DNA from: Comamonadaceae bacterium CG12_big_fil_rev_8_21_14_0_65_59_15
Lineage (GTDB): Bacteria > Pseudomonadota > Gammaproteobacteria > Burkholderiales > Burkholderiaceae_C
Direction of reading: 5' to 3'
DNA: 64,000 nt
NCBI GenBank assembly: GCA_002786915.1
Contig: PCUV01000096.1
Location: 1-64,000, forward strand
The notes beneath the pieces were generated by a model. That model had not been told where the DNA came from. It saw nothing but the letters and a program-made list of their open reading frames with translations, and searched no databases. Shown here in pieces: positions 45,445 through 53,818 of the stretch. How positions within the stretch are numbered: position 1 is the first letter of the stretch; every line of letters begins with the position of its first letter. The position numbers were made by a program, and so were the translations under genes.

Positions 45445-45522
45445 CGCGGGGTGGGCGGCAGGGGTGCCCCCCGATTTCTGGTACCCCAGCATGAGGGGGG
45501 AGCCCCTGCCGCCCACCCCGCG
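45445..45522. repeat. Structured element with conserved core, copy 2
   Basis: The arms CGCGGGGTGGGCGGCAGGGG (45445 on) and AGCCCCTGCCGCCCACCCCG (45501 on) are part of a 26-base stem with only two mismatches. Core: CGATTTCTGGTACCCCAGCA, TGAGGG. It lies 106 bases from copy 3 and in the opposite orientation. Confidence 0.75.
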
Positions 45523-45641
45523 TGGCGTACCAACACTCGTGCCAATTGGCGCCCTGTTACTCCACCAGTTCGGCGTCGCAGCACGTGCACGGTGTGATGT
45601 ACCGAAAAAGCTGAAATGAAAATCTTGATCGCGCATAAAAA

Positions 45642-46433
45642 TCAGAGGGCAATCAATTTGGTACCCGCATAAGCCAGCAGCACCGACAACATGCTGCGGA
45701 TCACACGCTCGGGCACACGGCTCATGAAGTGCGATCCCAGCCAGATGCCCGGCAGCGAACCCGCCAGCAACAGACTCAACATCGACCAGTTGATCGAACC
45801 CAGCGTGGCGTGCCCCGCACCGGCCACCAGCGTCAAGGGTACGGCGTAGGCGATGTCAGCGGCAATGATGCGCGGCAATGGCAACAGCGGGTACAGCAGC
45901 ATCAGCACCGTGACGCCAATGGCACCGGCACCCACCGATGTGAGCGACACCAGCGTGCCAATCAGCGCGCCAAACAGCAGCGGCAGACTCCAGTGGCGCG
46001 GCGTGGTGGCCAGGGTTTCAGCGCCTGCAGCAATCGTGCGGGGAGCGGCTTTGCCGCGCAGCGCCTTGTACAGCGTGGCCGCAGCGGTCAGCAGCAGCGC
46101 CACACCCAAGGTGGTGGTCATCAGGTGCTGGATGGCAGCATCGGCCGGGCCCACGTTTTTCAAAATCCACAGCGTGACCAGCGCGGCCGGGATGCTGCCC
46201 GCGCTCAGGTTCAACACCACGCGCCACGGCACCTGGCCGCTGCGCGCCATCTTGATGGTGCCGCCCATCTTGGTAAACGCGGCAAACAGCAGGTCGGTGC
46301 CGACCGCCATGTAAGGCTTCACGCCGAAGACAAAAATCAGGATCGGCGTCATCAGCGAGCCACCGCCGACACCGGTCAGACCGATCACGGTGCCCACCAC
46401 AAACCCGGCAAAAATGAAAGCAATGTCATGCAT
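45642..46433 (-). CDS. TauE/SafE (TSUP) family permease
   Basis: The membrane protein has seven to eight hydrophobic segments and the TSUP repeats GLTGVGGGSLMTPILIFVFG and SLTSVGAGAIGVTVLMLLYP, with the PYMAVGTDLLFAAFTKMGG motif. TSUP proteins move sulfite, sulfonates or related anions; the place upstream of the cys operon supports sulfur-compound transport. I chose the ATG at 46433; a TTG at 46469 would add 12 residues. It is separated from cysI by 530 bases of repeats. Confidence 0.85.
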   Translation of the reverse strand: MHDIAFIFAGFVVGTVIGLTGVGGGSLMTPILIFVFGVKPYMAVGTDLLFAAFTKMGGTIKMARSGQVPWRVVLNLSAGSIPAALVTLWILKNVGPADAAIQHLMTTTLGVALLLTAAATLYKALRGKAAPRTIAAGAETLATTPRHWSLPLLFGALIGTLVSLTSVGAGAIGVTVLMLLYPLLPLPRIIAADIAYAVPLTLVAGAGHATLGSINWSMLSLLLAGSLPGIWLGSHFMSRVPERVIRSMLSVLLAYAGTKLIAL

Positions 46434-46628
46434 GGAGAGCGACTGTAGGCGTGGATCGTTATATTTCAAACTACATTGTTGTGATTTATGTATGCTTGAA
46501 TGAATATATAAAAGTCTCTGTTCTAGGGAAAACCCGCGACTGCGTGAACCTGGTTCGACTTAATTCGGTTGCATACTTCCAACCGCGCGTTTGACGCGCT
46601 CTTTCACTATGACCACCAAGGATGCGCT

Positions 46629-47999
46629 GTGACCCAACAAACCAAATACCTTCTTGAAGAAAGCCAGATGCCCAAGGTCTGGTACAACATTCAGGCTGAT
46701 CTGCCCAAACCCCTGCCAGCCGTGCTGCACCCGGGCACCATGAAGCCGGTGGGGCCGGACGACCTGGCACCGCTGTTCCCGATGGAGCTGATCCTGCAAG
46801 AGGTGAGCACCGAGCGCGAGATCGACATCCCCGAGCCGGTGCGTGAGGTGTATCAACTGTGGCGCCCGTCGCCGCTGTTTCGGGCGCACGGGTTGGAAAA
46901 GATTCTGGGCACGCCAGCGAAGATTTTTTACAAGTACGAAGGCGTCAGCCCTGCGGGCAGCCACAAACCCAACACCGCCGTGCCGCAGGCGTTCTTCAAC
47001 AAGCAGGCCGGTGTGAAACGGCTGGTGACCGAAACCGGCGCCGGGCAGTGGGGTACCGCGCTGGCGTTTGCCGGCTCGCTGTACGGCATGCAGGTGGAGG
47101 TGTTTCAGGTGCGCGTGTCGTACGACCAGAAACCGTACCGCCGTGCCGTGATGGAAACCTATGGCGCGCGCTGCGTGGCGTCGCCGTCCAACGAGACCGT
47201 GTATGGTCGCAGCGTGCTGGCCAAGAACCCCGATCACCCCGGTAGCCTGGGCATTGCCATCTCTGAAGCGGTGGAGTTGGCGGTGCAGCGTGACGACACC
47301 AAGTACGCGCTCGGTTCGGTGCTCAACCATGTGTTGCTGCACCAGACCATCATCGGGCAAGAGGCCATGTTGCAGATGGAGATGGCCAACGCCTGGCCCG
47401 ATGTCATCGTCGGCTGTACCGGCGGCGGTTCCAACTTTGCCGGCATTGCGTTCCCGTTCATGGGGCACGGCCTGCGCGGCGGGCAGAAGTCGCGTTTTGT
47501 GGCGGTGGAACCCGCCGCGTGCCCGTCGCTCACGCGTGGCAAATACGCCTACGACTTTGGTGACACCGGCCACATGACGCCGCTGACCAAGATGCACACA
47601 CTGGGCAGCCAGTTCACGCCGCCGGGCTTTCACGCCGGTGGCCTGCGCTACCACGGCATGGCGCCGCTGGTGTCGCATGTGAAAGAGCTCGGTTTGCTGG
47701 AGGCGGTGGCCTATAACCAGGTGGAGTGTTTTGAAGCGGGTGTGATGTTTGCGCGGGCTGAGGGCATCGTGCCCGCGCCGGAGGCCAATCACGCCATCAA
47801 GGGTGCGGTAGAAGAGGCGCTGCGCTGCAAGCGCGAAGGCAAGGCAGAGACGATTCTGTTCAACCTGTGCGGCCACGGCCACTTTGACATGGTGGCGTAC
47901 CAGAAGTACTTTGCCGGTGCGCTGACTGACGAGAAGTACGACGAAGCTGAACTGGCCATGGCGCTGGCTGGGCTGCCCAGCGTGCCCGAACCGGTGTGA
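46629..47999 (+). CDS. trpB: TrpB2-type tryptophan synthase beta-like PLP enzyme
   Basis: The 456-residue protein is of the TrpB2 class: KYLLEESQMPKVWYNIQADL at the N-terminus, the PLP lysine in SPAGSHKPNTA, GAGQWGTALAFAGSLYG, and the phosphate loop GCTGGGSNFAG. TrpB2 enzymes join serine with indole without needing TrpA and are usually found outside the trp operon, as here. The GTG at 46629 follows AAGGA by 6 bases. A seven-codon frame (MTTKDAL) at 46609-46632 ends across this start and may couple translation. Confidence 0.93.
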   Translation: MTQQTKYLLEESQMPKVWYNIQADLPKPLPAVLHPGTMKPVGPDDLAPLFPMELILQEVSTEREIDIPEPVREVYQLWRPSPLFRAHGLEKILGTPAKIFYKYEGVSPAGSHKPNTAVPQAFFNKQAGVKRLVTETGAGQWGTALAFAGSLYGMQVEVFQVRVSYDQKPYRRAVMETYGARCVASPSNETVYGRSVLAKNPDHPGSLGIAISEAVELAVQRDDTKYALGSVLNHVLLHQTIIGQEAMLQMEMANAWPDVIVGCTGGGSNFAGIAFPFMGHGLRGGQKSRFVAVEPAACPSLTRGKYAYDFGDTGHMTPLTKMHTLGSQFTPPGFHAGGLRYHGMAPLVSHVKELGLLEAVAYNQVECFEAGVMFARAEGIVPAPEANHAIKGAVEEALRCKREGKAETILFNLCGHGHFDMVAYQKYFAGALTDEKYDEAELAMALAGLPSVPEPV

Positions 48000-48024
48000 C
48001 CCACCGGGGCTTGTGTGACGCTCC

Positions 48025-48525
48025 ATGGCCAAAAAAGAGCACGTCAGTGAGACCCCTGCCACGCAGTGGCTCAAGGCGAACCAGGTAGCGTTTACCGAGC
48101 ACCCTTACAGTTACTTGGAGCACGGGGGTGCATTGCACAGCGCAGCGGTGCTGGGCTGGGATGCCTATGCGGTGGTCAAGACGCTGATCATGCAAGACCA
48201 GGACGCTAAACCTCTGGTGGTGCTGATGCACGGCAATCGCAAGGTGTCCACAAAAAATCTGGCACGCCAGATCGGTGCCAAGTCGGTCGAGCCCTGCGCG
48301 CCCGAAGTGGCCAACCGCCACAGCGGCTACCTGGTGGGCGGCACATCACCTTTTGCCACGCGCCGTGCCATGCCGGTCTTCATCGAATCCAGCATTCTGG
48401 AATTGCCCAGGATTCTGATTAATGGCGGTCGCCGCGGTTATCTGGTGGGCATCGACCCGCAGGTGTGTGTGCAGGTGCTCTGTGCCCGACCGGTTCAATG
48501 TGCGATGACAGAGGTGCTGCGCTGA
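48025..48525 (+). CDS. ybaK: YbaK-type Cys-tRNA(Pro) deacylase
   Basis: The 166-residue protein is of the YbaK/EbsC family, which hydrolyses Cys-tRNAPro. It has the conserved AVVKTLIMQDQDAKPLVVLM strand, the key lysine in KTL, and GYLVGGTSPFATRRAMPVF with the GxxPFxxR-like loop. Length is typical. It sits 25 bases after trpB2 on the same strand. Confidence 0.92.
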   Translation: MAKKEHVSETPATQWLKANQVAFTEHPYSYLEHGGALHSAAVLGWDAYAVVKTLIMQDQDAKPLVVLMHGNRKVSTKNLARQIGAKSVEPCAPEVANRHSGYLVGGTSPFATRRAMPVFIESSILELPRILINGGRRGYLVGIDPQVCVQVLCARPVQCAMTEVLR

Positions 48526-48592
48526 CGCACAGGATGCTTGCGGCTGGCAAAATAGCCACCTTCGCTCGAGTAGCGGGCATTGAGGAGTTGAT

Positions 48593-49318
48593 TTGGAATC
48601 TTTGCAGCCATTTTTTCCTGTGGTGGCCACGTTGCTGGCGTATTCGCTGGGTTCGCTGTCGTTTGCGGTGATCGTCAGCCGCGTGATGGGGCTGAGCGAC
48701 CCGCGCACCTTTGGCAGCAAGAACCCGGGTGCGACGAACGTGCTGCGCTCGGGCTCCAAGGCTGCCGCCGTGTTGACGTTGCTGCTGGATGCCGCCAAAG
48801 GCTGGCTACCGGTGTTTCTGGTGGCGCGTTATGGGCAAGCTTATGGTTTGGGTGAGGGCACGCAGGCCATGGTGGGACTGGCCGCCTTCTTAGGACACCT
48901 GTATCCGGTGTTCTTCCGGTTTGTGGGGGGCAAGGGTGTCGCCACTGCGGCGGGCGTGGTGTTGGGGGTGAGCGGCTGGCTTGGCCTGATCACCCTGTTG
49001 GTGTGGCTGGGCATGGCGCTGGCGTTCAGGTATTCGTCGCTGGCGTCGATCACCGCCGCGCTGATGGCACCGGTGATTTATGTGTTGGCCGATGGTAGCT
49101 TCTGGATCAAGAGCAACCCGGTGGCGCTGGCGGTGGCTGTGATGGCACTGCTGTTGATGTACCGGCACGCAGAGAACATCAACCGGCTGATCAAGGGCAC
49201 AGAGTCGCGTCTGGGCAAGAAGGCGGCAGCGCCCAAGCCCGAGCCGAGCGCACACGGCCCGGCCAAACACGGCCATCGGCACCCTGCAAGCGGCTCACAC
49301 CACAAGGAGTCGTCATGA
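48593..49318 (+). CDS. plsY: Glycerol-3-phosphate acyltransferase PlsY
   Basis: PlsY adds an acyl chain from acyl-phosphate to glycerol 3-phosphate in phospholipid synthesis. The 241-residue membrane protein has the conserved motifs LLAYSLGSLSFAVIVSR, SKNPGATNVLR, and HLYPVFFRFVGGKGVATAAG. The C-terminal tail (LGKKAAAPKPEPSAHGPAKH) is a hydrophilic, His-rich extension that is longer than usual. It starts at a TTG at 48593 behind GAGGAG. It overlaps the next gene by four bases. Confidence 0.95.
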   Translation: MESLQPFFPVVATLLAYSLGSLSFAVIVSRVMGLSDPRTFGSKNPGATNVLRSGSKAAAVLTLLLDAAKGWLPVFLVARYGQAYGLGEGTQAMVGLAAFLGHLYPVFFRFVGGKGVATAAGVVLGVSGWLGLITLLVWLGMALAFRYSSLASITAALMAPVIYVLADGSFWIKSNPVALAVAVMALLLMYRHAENINRLIKGTESRLGKKAAAPKPEPSAHGPAKHGHRHPASGSHHKESS

Positions 49319-50031
49319 AATGGTGCATTCTTGAAAACGACAGCCTGGATCCCGCAGCGGAACCGCTTTATCAGGGGTACGGAGCCATGTTTGAGCGCTT
49401 GTTGCGCAACGCTGGGGCCAGCGGCCAGTTTGATGTTTTCAACACGGTGCGCGGTGAGTATCCCGCGTCGTTTGACGACTACGACGCGGTGTTGCTCACC
49501 GGGAGTCGGGCCGACGCGTTTTCGCAAGAGCCCTGGGTGCTGACCTTGCGCCAGAAGGTGGATCAGTTGCTACAGCAGGGCAAAAAATTGGTGGGCATCT
49601 GTTTTGGTCACCAACTGATTGCACTGTGTTTGGGCGCGCGCGTGGGTCGTGCGCCGCAGGGCTGGGGGGTGGGGCGCAAGCAGTATCGGTGGCTAGACCA
49701 GACTGTTTCGCCTGCAAAGGATGACGCACCAGAGGTGGCCTTGCTGGCCAGCCACCAGGACCAGGTGTTTGACCTGCCCCATGGTGCCAAGCTGCTGGCT
49801 ACCAGCGACTATTGCCCAGTGGCTGGGTTCACCGTGGAGAGCCAGGTTTTTTGCGTGCAGCCGCACCCCGAGTTTGTACCCGACTACAGTGCCTTTTTGC
49901 TCGACAAGCGCCGCGCTCTGCTGGGCGAGGAAACCTACAGAACGGCTACACAGAGTCTGGTGCACGGGCATGACGGGCCCGACGTGGCGCGCCGCATCGT
50001 GGCCTTTATTGAAGGCGGCAGCGCTGACTGA
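49315..50031 (+). CDS. Class I glutamine amidotransferase-like protein
   Basis: The 238-residue protein is a stand-alone GATase1 domain, as in GMP synthase-like proteins. The nucleophile is in VGICFGHQLIAL, and the His and Glu of the triad are in VQPHPEFVPDY. AVLLTGSRADAF replaces the usual GGP oxyanion-side motif. Such proteins act as gamma-glutamyl hydrolases or amidotransferases; the substrate is not clear. It is translated from an ATGA overlap with plsY. Confidence 0.88.
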   Translation: MKWCILENDSLDPAAEPLYQGYGAMFERLLRNAGASGQFDVFNTVRGEYPASFDDYDAVLLTGSRADAFSQEPWVLTLRQKVDQLLQQGKKLVGICFGHQLIALCLGARVGRAPQGWGVGRKQYRWLDQTVSPAKDDAPEVALLASHQDQVFDLPHGAKLLATSDYCPVAGFTVESQVFCVQPHPEFVPDYSAFLLDKRRALLGEETYRTATQSLVHGHDGPDVARRIVAFIEGGSAD

Positions 50032-50046
50032 TCCGCTGACTGGCGC

Positions 50047-51027
50047 TCAGGCCACAGGCGCTGGGATCGGTGCGGCGACACTGCTGCGTTGCAAAATCAA
50101 TTGATGGTTGATGCGCTCCGGTACAGCTGAGGGCAAAACCGCCGAGCGGATGTCAGGCTGGCGCTGGTCTGTGCGTAGTAATTCCGGTGGACGCACCGGT
50201 ACGCCATCGGCCTGCAAAACCACCGCTACGTCGGGCTGGTTAATGGTTTTGCTGCGCCGCGTCACGATGGCGATGCGATCGTCGTCGAGTTGCACCAAAG
50301 TGCCCGGCGGCGACAAACCCACCACCCGTACCAGCGCCTGGCCTACCGCACCGCTCTGGTTGCCGCCGCCTTGCAGGATGTTTTGCGCTGATTGCGCTGC
50401 GCTGCGGCCTTCGCGGGATTCGCGTGGGCTGATCATGGCGGCGTAGCGATCCACGACCTGCAAGATGTAAGCCAGACGGCGCGACGGTGTCAGCATGTTT
50501 AAAGGCAGGCTGGACGAGTCCATGGGTGTGTGGTGCAAGCGCACGGTTTCGAGCCACAGCGCATCATCGATGCTTTTGTCTTGCAGCAGCTGCGAACTGC
50601 GTTGGGTATGGGCGTCAATGGCTGCCTGCTGCTGTGGGTTGGGGCGACCCGATTGGTGCGCCATGTCGTTTTGCAGCGCTGTCATCGAGATGTTCATGGT
50701 CAAACTGGCGCGCACCAGGCTATTACGCTGCGCCAAGGGTAAGGCAAAGTCGACTGCGATCAGGTGGCACAACACAGCGCACATCAGGGCGTGTGAGGCG
50801 CTGTAACCCACAGGTGAATGCGTTGCCAATTGAAACAGCAGGTACAGGCCCACGTCGGTGTCCTGCTTGAGCAGGTCTTGCATCCAGCGGTCGTACTGAC
50901 GCACGCGCAAGGGAAACTCTTGCACGCTGGCCGGGTGGGTCAGCAGCATGGCCAGGCCGGCTTCGAGGTTCGACCACAGGCCCAGCAGGTCTTCGTATTC
51001 GTCTTGCGTGGCGACGATCAGGCTCAT
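50047..51027 (-). CDS. Degenerate HD-GYP-like protein
   Basis: The 326-residue product has the shape of an HD-GYP domain but lacks its key residues. The helices HALMCAVLCHLIAVDF, SMTALQNDMAHQSG, HHTPMDSSSLPLN and LAYILQVVDRYAAMISPRES correspond to the HD-GYP core, but the HD dyad, HDIGK and HHE..DGxGYP signatures are lost. A catalytically dead relative of cyclic-di-GMP phosphodiesterases, perhaps a binding or scaffold protein, is the best guess. It is convergent with the amidotransferase and lies near yajQ, another candidate cyclic-di-GMP binder. Confidence 0.7.
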   Translation of the reverse strand: MSLIVATQDEYEDLLGLWSNLEAGLAMLLTHPASVQEFPLRVRQYDRWMQDLLKQDTDVGLYLLFQLATHSPVGYSASHALMCAVLCHLIAVDFALPLAQRNSLVRASLTMNISMTALQNDMAHQSGRPNPQQQAAIDAHTQRSSQLLQDKSIDDALWLETVRLHHTPMDSSSLPLNMLTPSRRLAYILQVVDRYAAMISPRESREGRSAAQSAQNILQGGGNQSGAVGQALVRVVGLSPPGTLVQLDDDRIAIVTRRSKTINQPDVAVVLQADGVPVRPPELLRTDQRQPDIRSAVLPSAVPERINHQLILQRSSVAAPIPAPVA

Positions 51028-51078
51028 GCTGCAAAGGTATCAGGGCAGCTGTTGAAACCGCTTGCAATCATCGAAGGG

Positions 51079-51564
51079 TTAGTCACGAAAGTTGTCAAAA
51101 CTCACCGGCACGTCGGTCACCTCTTTTTTGATCAGCGCCATGGTGGCCTGTAGGTCGTCGCGCTTGGCACCGCTCACGCGCAGTTTGCCGTCCTGGATGG
51201 CGGCCTGCACCTTGATCTTGCTGTCTTTGACGATGCGCTGGATTTTTTTGCCCAGGTCGGTGTCGATGCCGTCACGCACTTTAATCACCTGCTTGACCTT
51301 GTCGCCGCCCATCTTTTGCACGTCGCCCTGATCCAGAAAGCGCACATCGACGTTGCGCTTGGTCAGCTTGTTGCGCAGGATGTCTTCGATTTGCGTCAGC
51401 TGGAAGTCGGCGTTGCCGATCAGGGTGATCTCTTTGTCCTTGAGCTCCACCGCAGCGGGCGTGCCCTTGAAATCAAAGCGCGTGCTGATTTCCTTGGCGG
51501 TGTTCTCGACGGCGTGCTTCACGTCAACCATGTTGGCTTCACAAACGGTATCAAAAGAGGGCAT
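51079..51564 (-). CDS. yajQ: YajQ family nucleotide-binding protein
   Basis: The 161-residue protein matches YajQ over its whole length: [20 protein letters not shown], then [23 protein letters not shown] sequence, and [18 protein letters not shown]. Members bind nucleotides, and some bind cyclic-di-GMP. It is divergent from murB with 14 bases between their starts, so promoters overlap. Confidence 0.95.
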   Translation of the reverse strand: MPSFDTVCEANMVDVKHAVENTAKEISTRFDFKGTPAAVELKDKEITLIGNADFQLTQIEDILRNKLTKRNVDVRFLDQGDVQKMGGDKVKQVIKVRDGIDTDLGKKIQRIVKDSKIKVQAAIQDGKLRVSGAKRDDLQATMALIKKEVTDVPVSFDNFRD

Positions 51565-51578
51565 GGGTTTCTCGCTGG

Positions 51579-52670
51579 ATGTTCGACAATGCGGCGATGT
51601 TAGTCCAGAAAAATGTGGCGCTGCAGGCGCTCAATTCGTTTCACATCAGGGCGCGTGCGCAGGCGCTGGTGCGCATTGGCAGCGTGGCGGACGTGCAGGC
51701 CGTGCTGGCCGACCCGCAATGGGGGCCTAGCCCGAAGCTGGTGTTGGGTGGCGGCAGCAACATGGTGCTGACGGGCGACGTCAAGCGGCTGCTGCTCAAG
51801 GTTGAAATCATGGGGCGCCGGTTGGTCGCCGCGACCGATCGTGCCTGGATTGTTGAAGCAGGCGCGGGCGAAAACTGGCACGACCTGGTGGCCTGGACGC
51901 TGGCGCAGGGCTGGCCAGGGCTGGAAAACATGGCGCTGATACCGGGCACCGTGGGTGCCGCGCCGGTGCAGAACATCGGCGCTTACGGCGTGGAACTGCA
52001 AGACCGGTTCGATTCGCTCGACGCGATTGACCTGCACACCGGCGAGCTATTCACCCTGAACGCTGCGCAATGCGCTTTTTGCTATCGCGACTCTGTCTTT
52101 AAACATAGCAGCCAGCCCAATGATGACAAGGGCTACCGTGCTCTGGGGCTCAAAGATCGGGCGCTGATTTTGCGCGTGCGTTTTGCCCTGCCCAAGGTGT
52201 GGAAGGCGGTGTTGGGCTACGCAGATATCGAGAAAAAAATGGCTGAGGCAGGTGTCGCACAGCCCAGCGCGCAGCAGTTGTTTGACTGGGTGTGCCAGAT
52301 TCGCCGCGCCAAGCTGCCTGATCCGGCACAGATCGGCAACGTCGGCAGCTTCTTCAAGAACCCGACGGTTACGCCCGAGCAATGCGCCGACATCATCGCG
52401 CGCGACCCCCGTGTGGTGTATTACCGGTTGGACAACGGGTCGTTCAAGCTGGCGGCAGGCTGGCTGATTGACGCCTGCGGCTGGCGCGGTAAGTCGGTTG
52501 GGCAAGCGGGCGTGTACGACAAGCAGGCTCTGGTGCTGGTCAACCGCGGATCAGTGGACGGCAGCGACGGTGCCACCGGTGGCGAGGTCATGACCCTGGC
52601 GCGCGCCATCCAGACGAGTGTGTATGAGCGCTTTGGTATCTTGCTAGAGATCGAGCCGGTGGTGGTGTAG
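51579..52670 (+). CDS. murB: UDP-N-acetylenolpyruvoylglucosamine reductase
   Basis: MurB reduces the enolpyruvyl group in muramic acid synthesis. The 363-residue FAD enzyme has [40 protein letters not shown], the catalytic serine region [12 protein letters not shown], and a C-terminal glutamate segment. It is close to type I MurB (E. coli length). The start may be the ATG at 51579 or the ATG at 51597, which is nearer to the family N-terminus. Confidence 0.94.
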   Translation: MFDNAAMLVQKNVALQALNSFHIRARAQALVRIGSVADVQAVLADPQWGPSPKLVLGGGSNMVLTGDVKRLLLKVEIMGRRLVAATDRAWIVEAGAGENWHDLVAWTLAQGWPGLENMALIPGTVGAAPVQNIGAYGVELQDRFDSLDAIDLHTGELFTLNAAQCAFCYRDSVFKHSSQPNDDKGYRALGLKDRALILRVRFALPKVWKAVLGYADIEKKMAEAGVAQPSAQQLFDWVCQIRRAKLPDPAQIGNVGSFFKNPTVTPEQCADIIARDPRVVYYRLDNGSFKLAAGWLIDACGWRGKSVGQAGVYDKQALVLVNRGSVDGSDGATGGEVMTLARAIQTSVYERFGILLEIEPVVV

Positions 52671-52724
52671 GGCAGGGTAACCCGCAACGTGCACCGGGTA
52701 TGCGCTTTCGCGCATCATCGCGCC

Positions 52725-53678
52725 ATGAAAAAAGTCATTGTGTTGGGCGGTACCGGCTTTGTCGGCCGCCATGTATGTGAAAAACTGGTACGCGCGGGTT
52801 GGCAGGTGACTGTGCCCACGCGTCGGCGTAGCAATGCCCAGGCCATTCAGCATTTACCAGGGCTGACGGTGGTCGAATTGGATGTGCACGACCCGGCGGC
52901 GCTGGCGGGTGCGGTGGACGGGCACACCGCGTTGGTGAATCTGGTGGCCATTCTGCATGGTTCGTTGGCTGAGTTTGAGCGCGCACACGTGGCGCTGGCG
53001 CACACGATTGCGCAGGCTTGTGCCGCAGCCAGTGTCAAGCAGGTGGTGCATGTGAGTGCACTGGGTGCCGACGCGTTGCAGCCGCAGACCTTGCCGTCGA
53101 TGTATTTGCGCACCAAGAGTGAGGGCGAAGCGGTGCTGATTCAGGCGGCTGAAGGAGCGGGTGCCGGGGTCGTGGGGCAAGCGGGTTTTGACCTGAGTAT
53201 TTTGCGCCCGAGCGTGATTTTTGGTGCAGAAGACAAGTTTTTGACCGTGTTTGCCAAGCTGCAAAAGGTGTTGCCGGTGTTGCCACTGGCAGGTGCGGGT
53301 GCGCGCTTTGCGCCGGTGTGGGTGCAAGACGTGGCCTGTGCGGTGCAGCGCTGCCTGGACGGAGCCAGCGCGGATGCTTCGCCGCGCATTATTGAAGCGG
53401 TGGGGCCGGAGGTGTTCACCCTCAAACAGCTGGTGCAGATTGCTGCGCAATGCGCCGGCATTGGTGGCGGTTTTGGTCGCCCGGTGATCGCGTTGCCCGA
53501 CTGGGCCGCGCGCCTGCAAGCCACGCTGATGGGCCTGGCTCCGGGTGAACCGGTGCTGACGCACGACAACCTGGATTCCATGAAAGTCGATAACGTGGCC
53601 TGCGGTCGCTTCCCGGGCTTGGCGTCGCTGGGTATCACCCCGTCTGCCTTGCAGCCGATCGCGCAGGACTATCTCTGA
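52725..53678 (+). CDS. NAD(P)-binding protein, complex I NDUFA9-like
   Basis: The 317-residue protein is an atypical SDR: Rossmann motif VIVLGGTGFVGRHVCEKLVR, VVHVSALGADALQPQTLPSM, then YLRTKSEGEAVL with the YxxxK-like pair, and ILRPSVIFGAEDKFL. It resembles the NDUFA9 group of NAD-dependent epimerase-like proteins that is widespread in beta-proteobacteria. The start at 52725 places the Rossmann motif at the N-terminus. The stop is followed at once by GGGTCAGA repeats. Confidence 0.88.
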   Translation: MKKVIVLGGTGFVGRHVCEKLVRAGWQVTVPTRRRSNAQAIQHLPGLTVVELDVHDPAALAGAVDGHTALVNLVAILHGSLAEFERAHVALAHTIAQACAAASVKQVVHVSALGADALQPQTLPSMYLRTKSEGEAVLIQAAEGAGAGVVGQAGFDLSILRPSVIFGAEDKFLTVFAKLQKVLPVLPLAGAGARFAPVWVQDVACAVQRCLDGASADASPRIIEAVGPEVFTLKQLVQIAAQCAGIGGGFGRPVIALPDWAARLQATLMGLAPGEPVLTHDNLDSMKVDNVACGRFPGLASLGITPSALQPIAQDYL

Positions 53679-53684
53679 TCTTGC

Positions 53685-53818
53685 GGGTCAGACCACTCGC
53701 GTCAGCGACGTGCTCTGACCCCAACTGATGAGGACTGCGGGTCAGACTGCTCGCGTCAGCGACGTGCTCTGCCCCCAATTGATGAGGACTGCGCACGCAA
53801 GCGGTGTGCTCTGACCCC
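53685..53818. repeat. Tandem GGGTCAGA/TCTGACCCC repeats
   Basis: Two full units (53685-53722 and 53739-53776) and a partial third (to 53818) of the palindromic repeat at 2391-2427. Each unit has GGGTCAGA at one end and TCTGACCCC-like sequence at the other, with GTCAGCGACGTGC between them. Units are joined by CAAYTGATGAGGACTGC. The gluQ gene reads through them. Confidence 0.8.

Noticed and set aside
45110-45641. CRISPR-like array or small gene in the repeat-rich gap upstream of cysI
   Set aside because: The repeats are inverted hairpins of different lengths with no regular spacing or spacers, and no frame has gene-like features.
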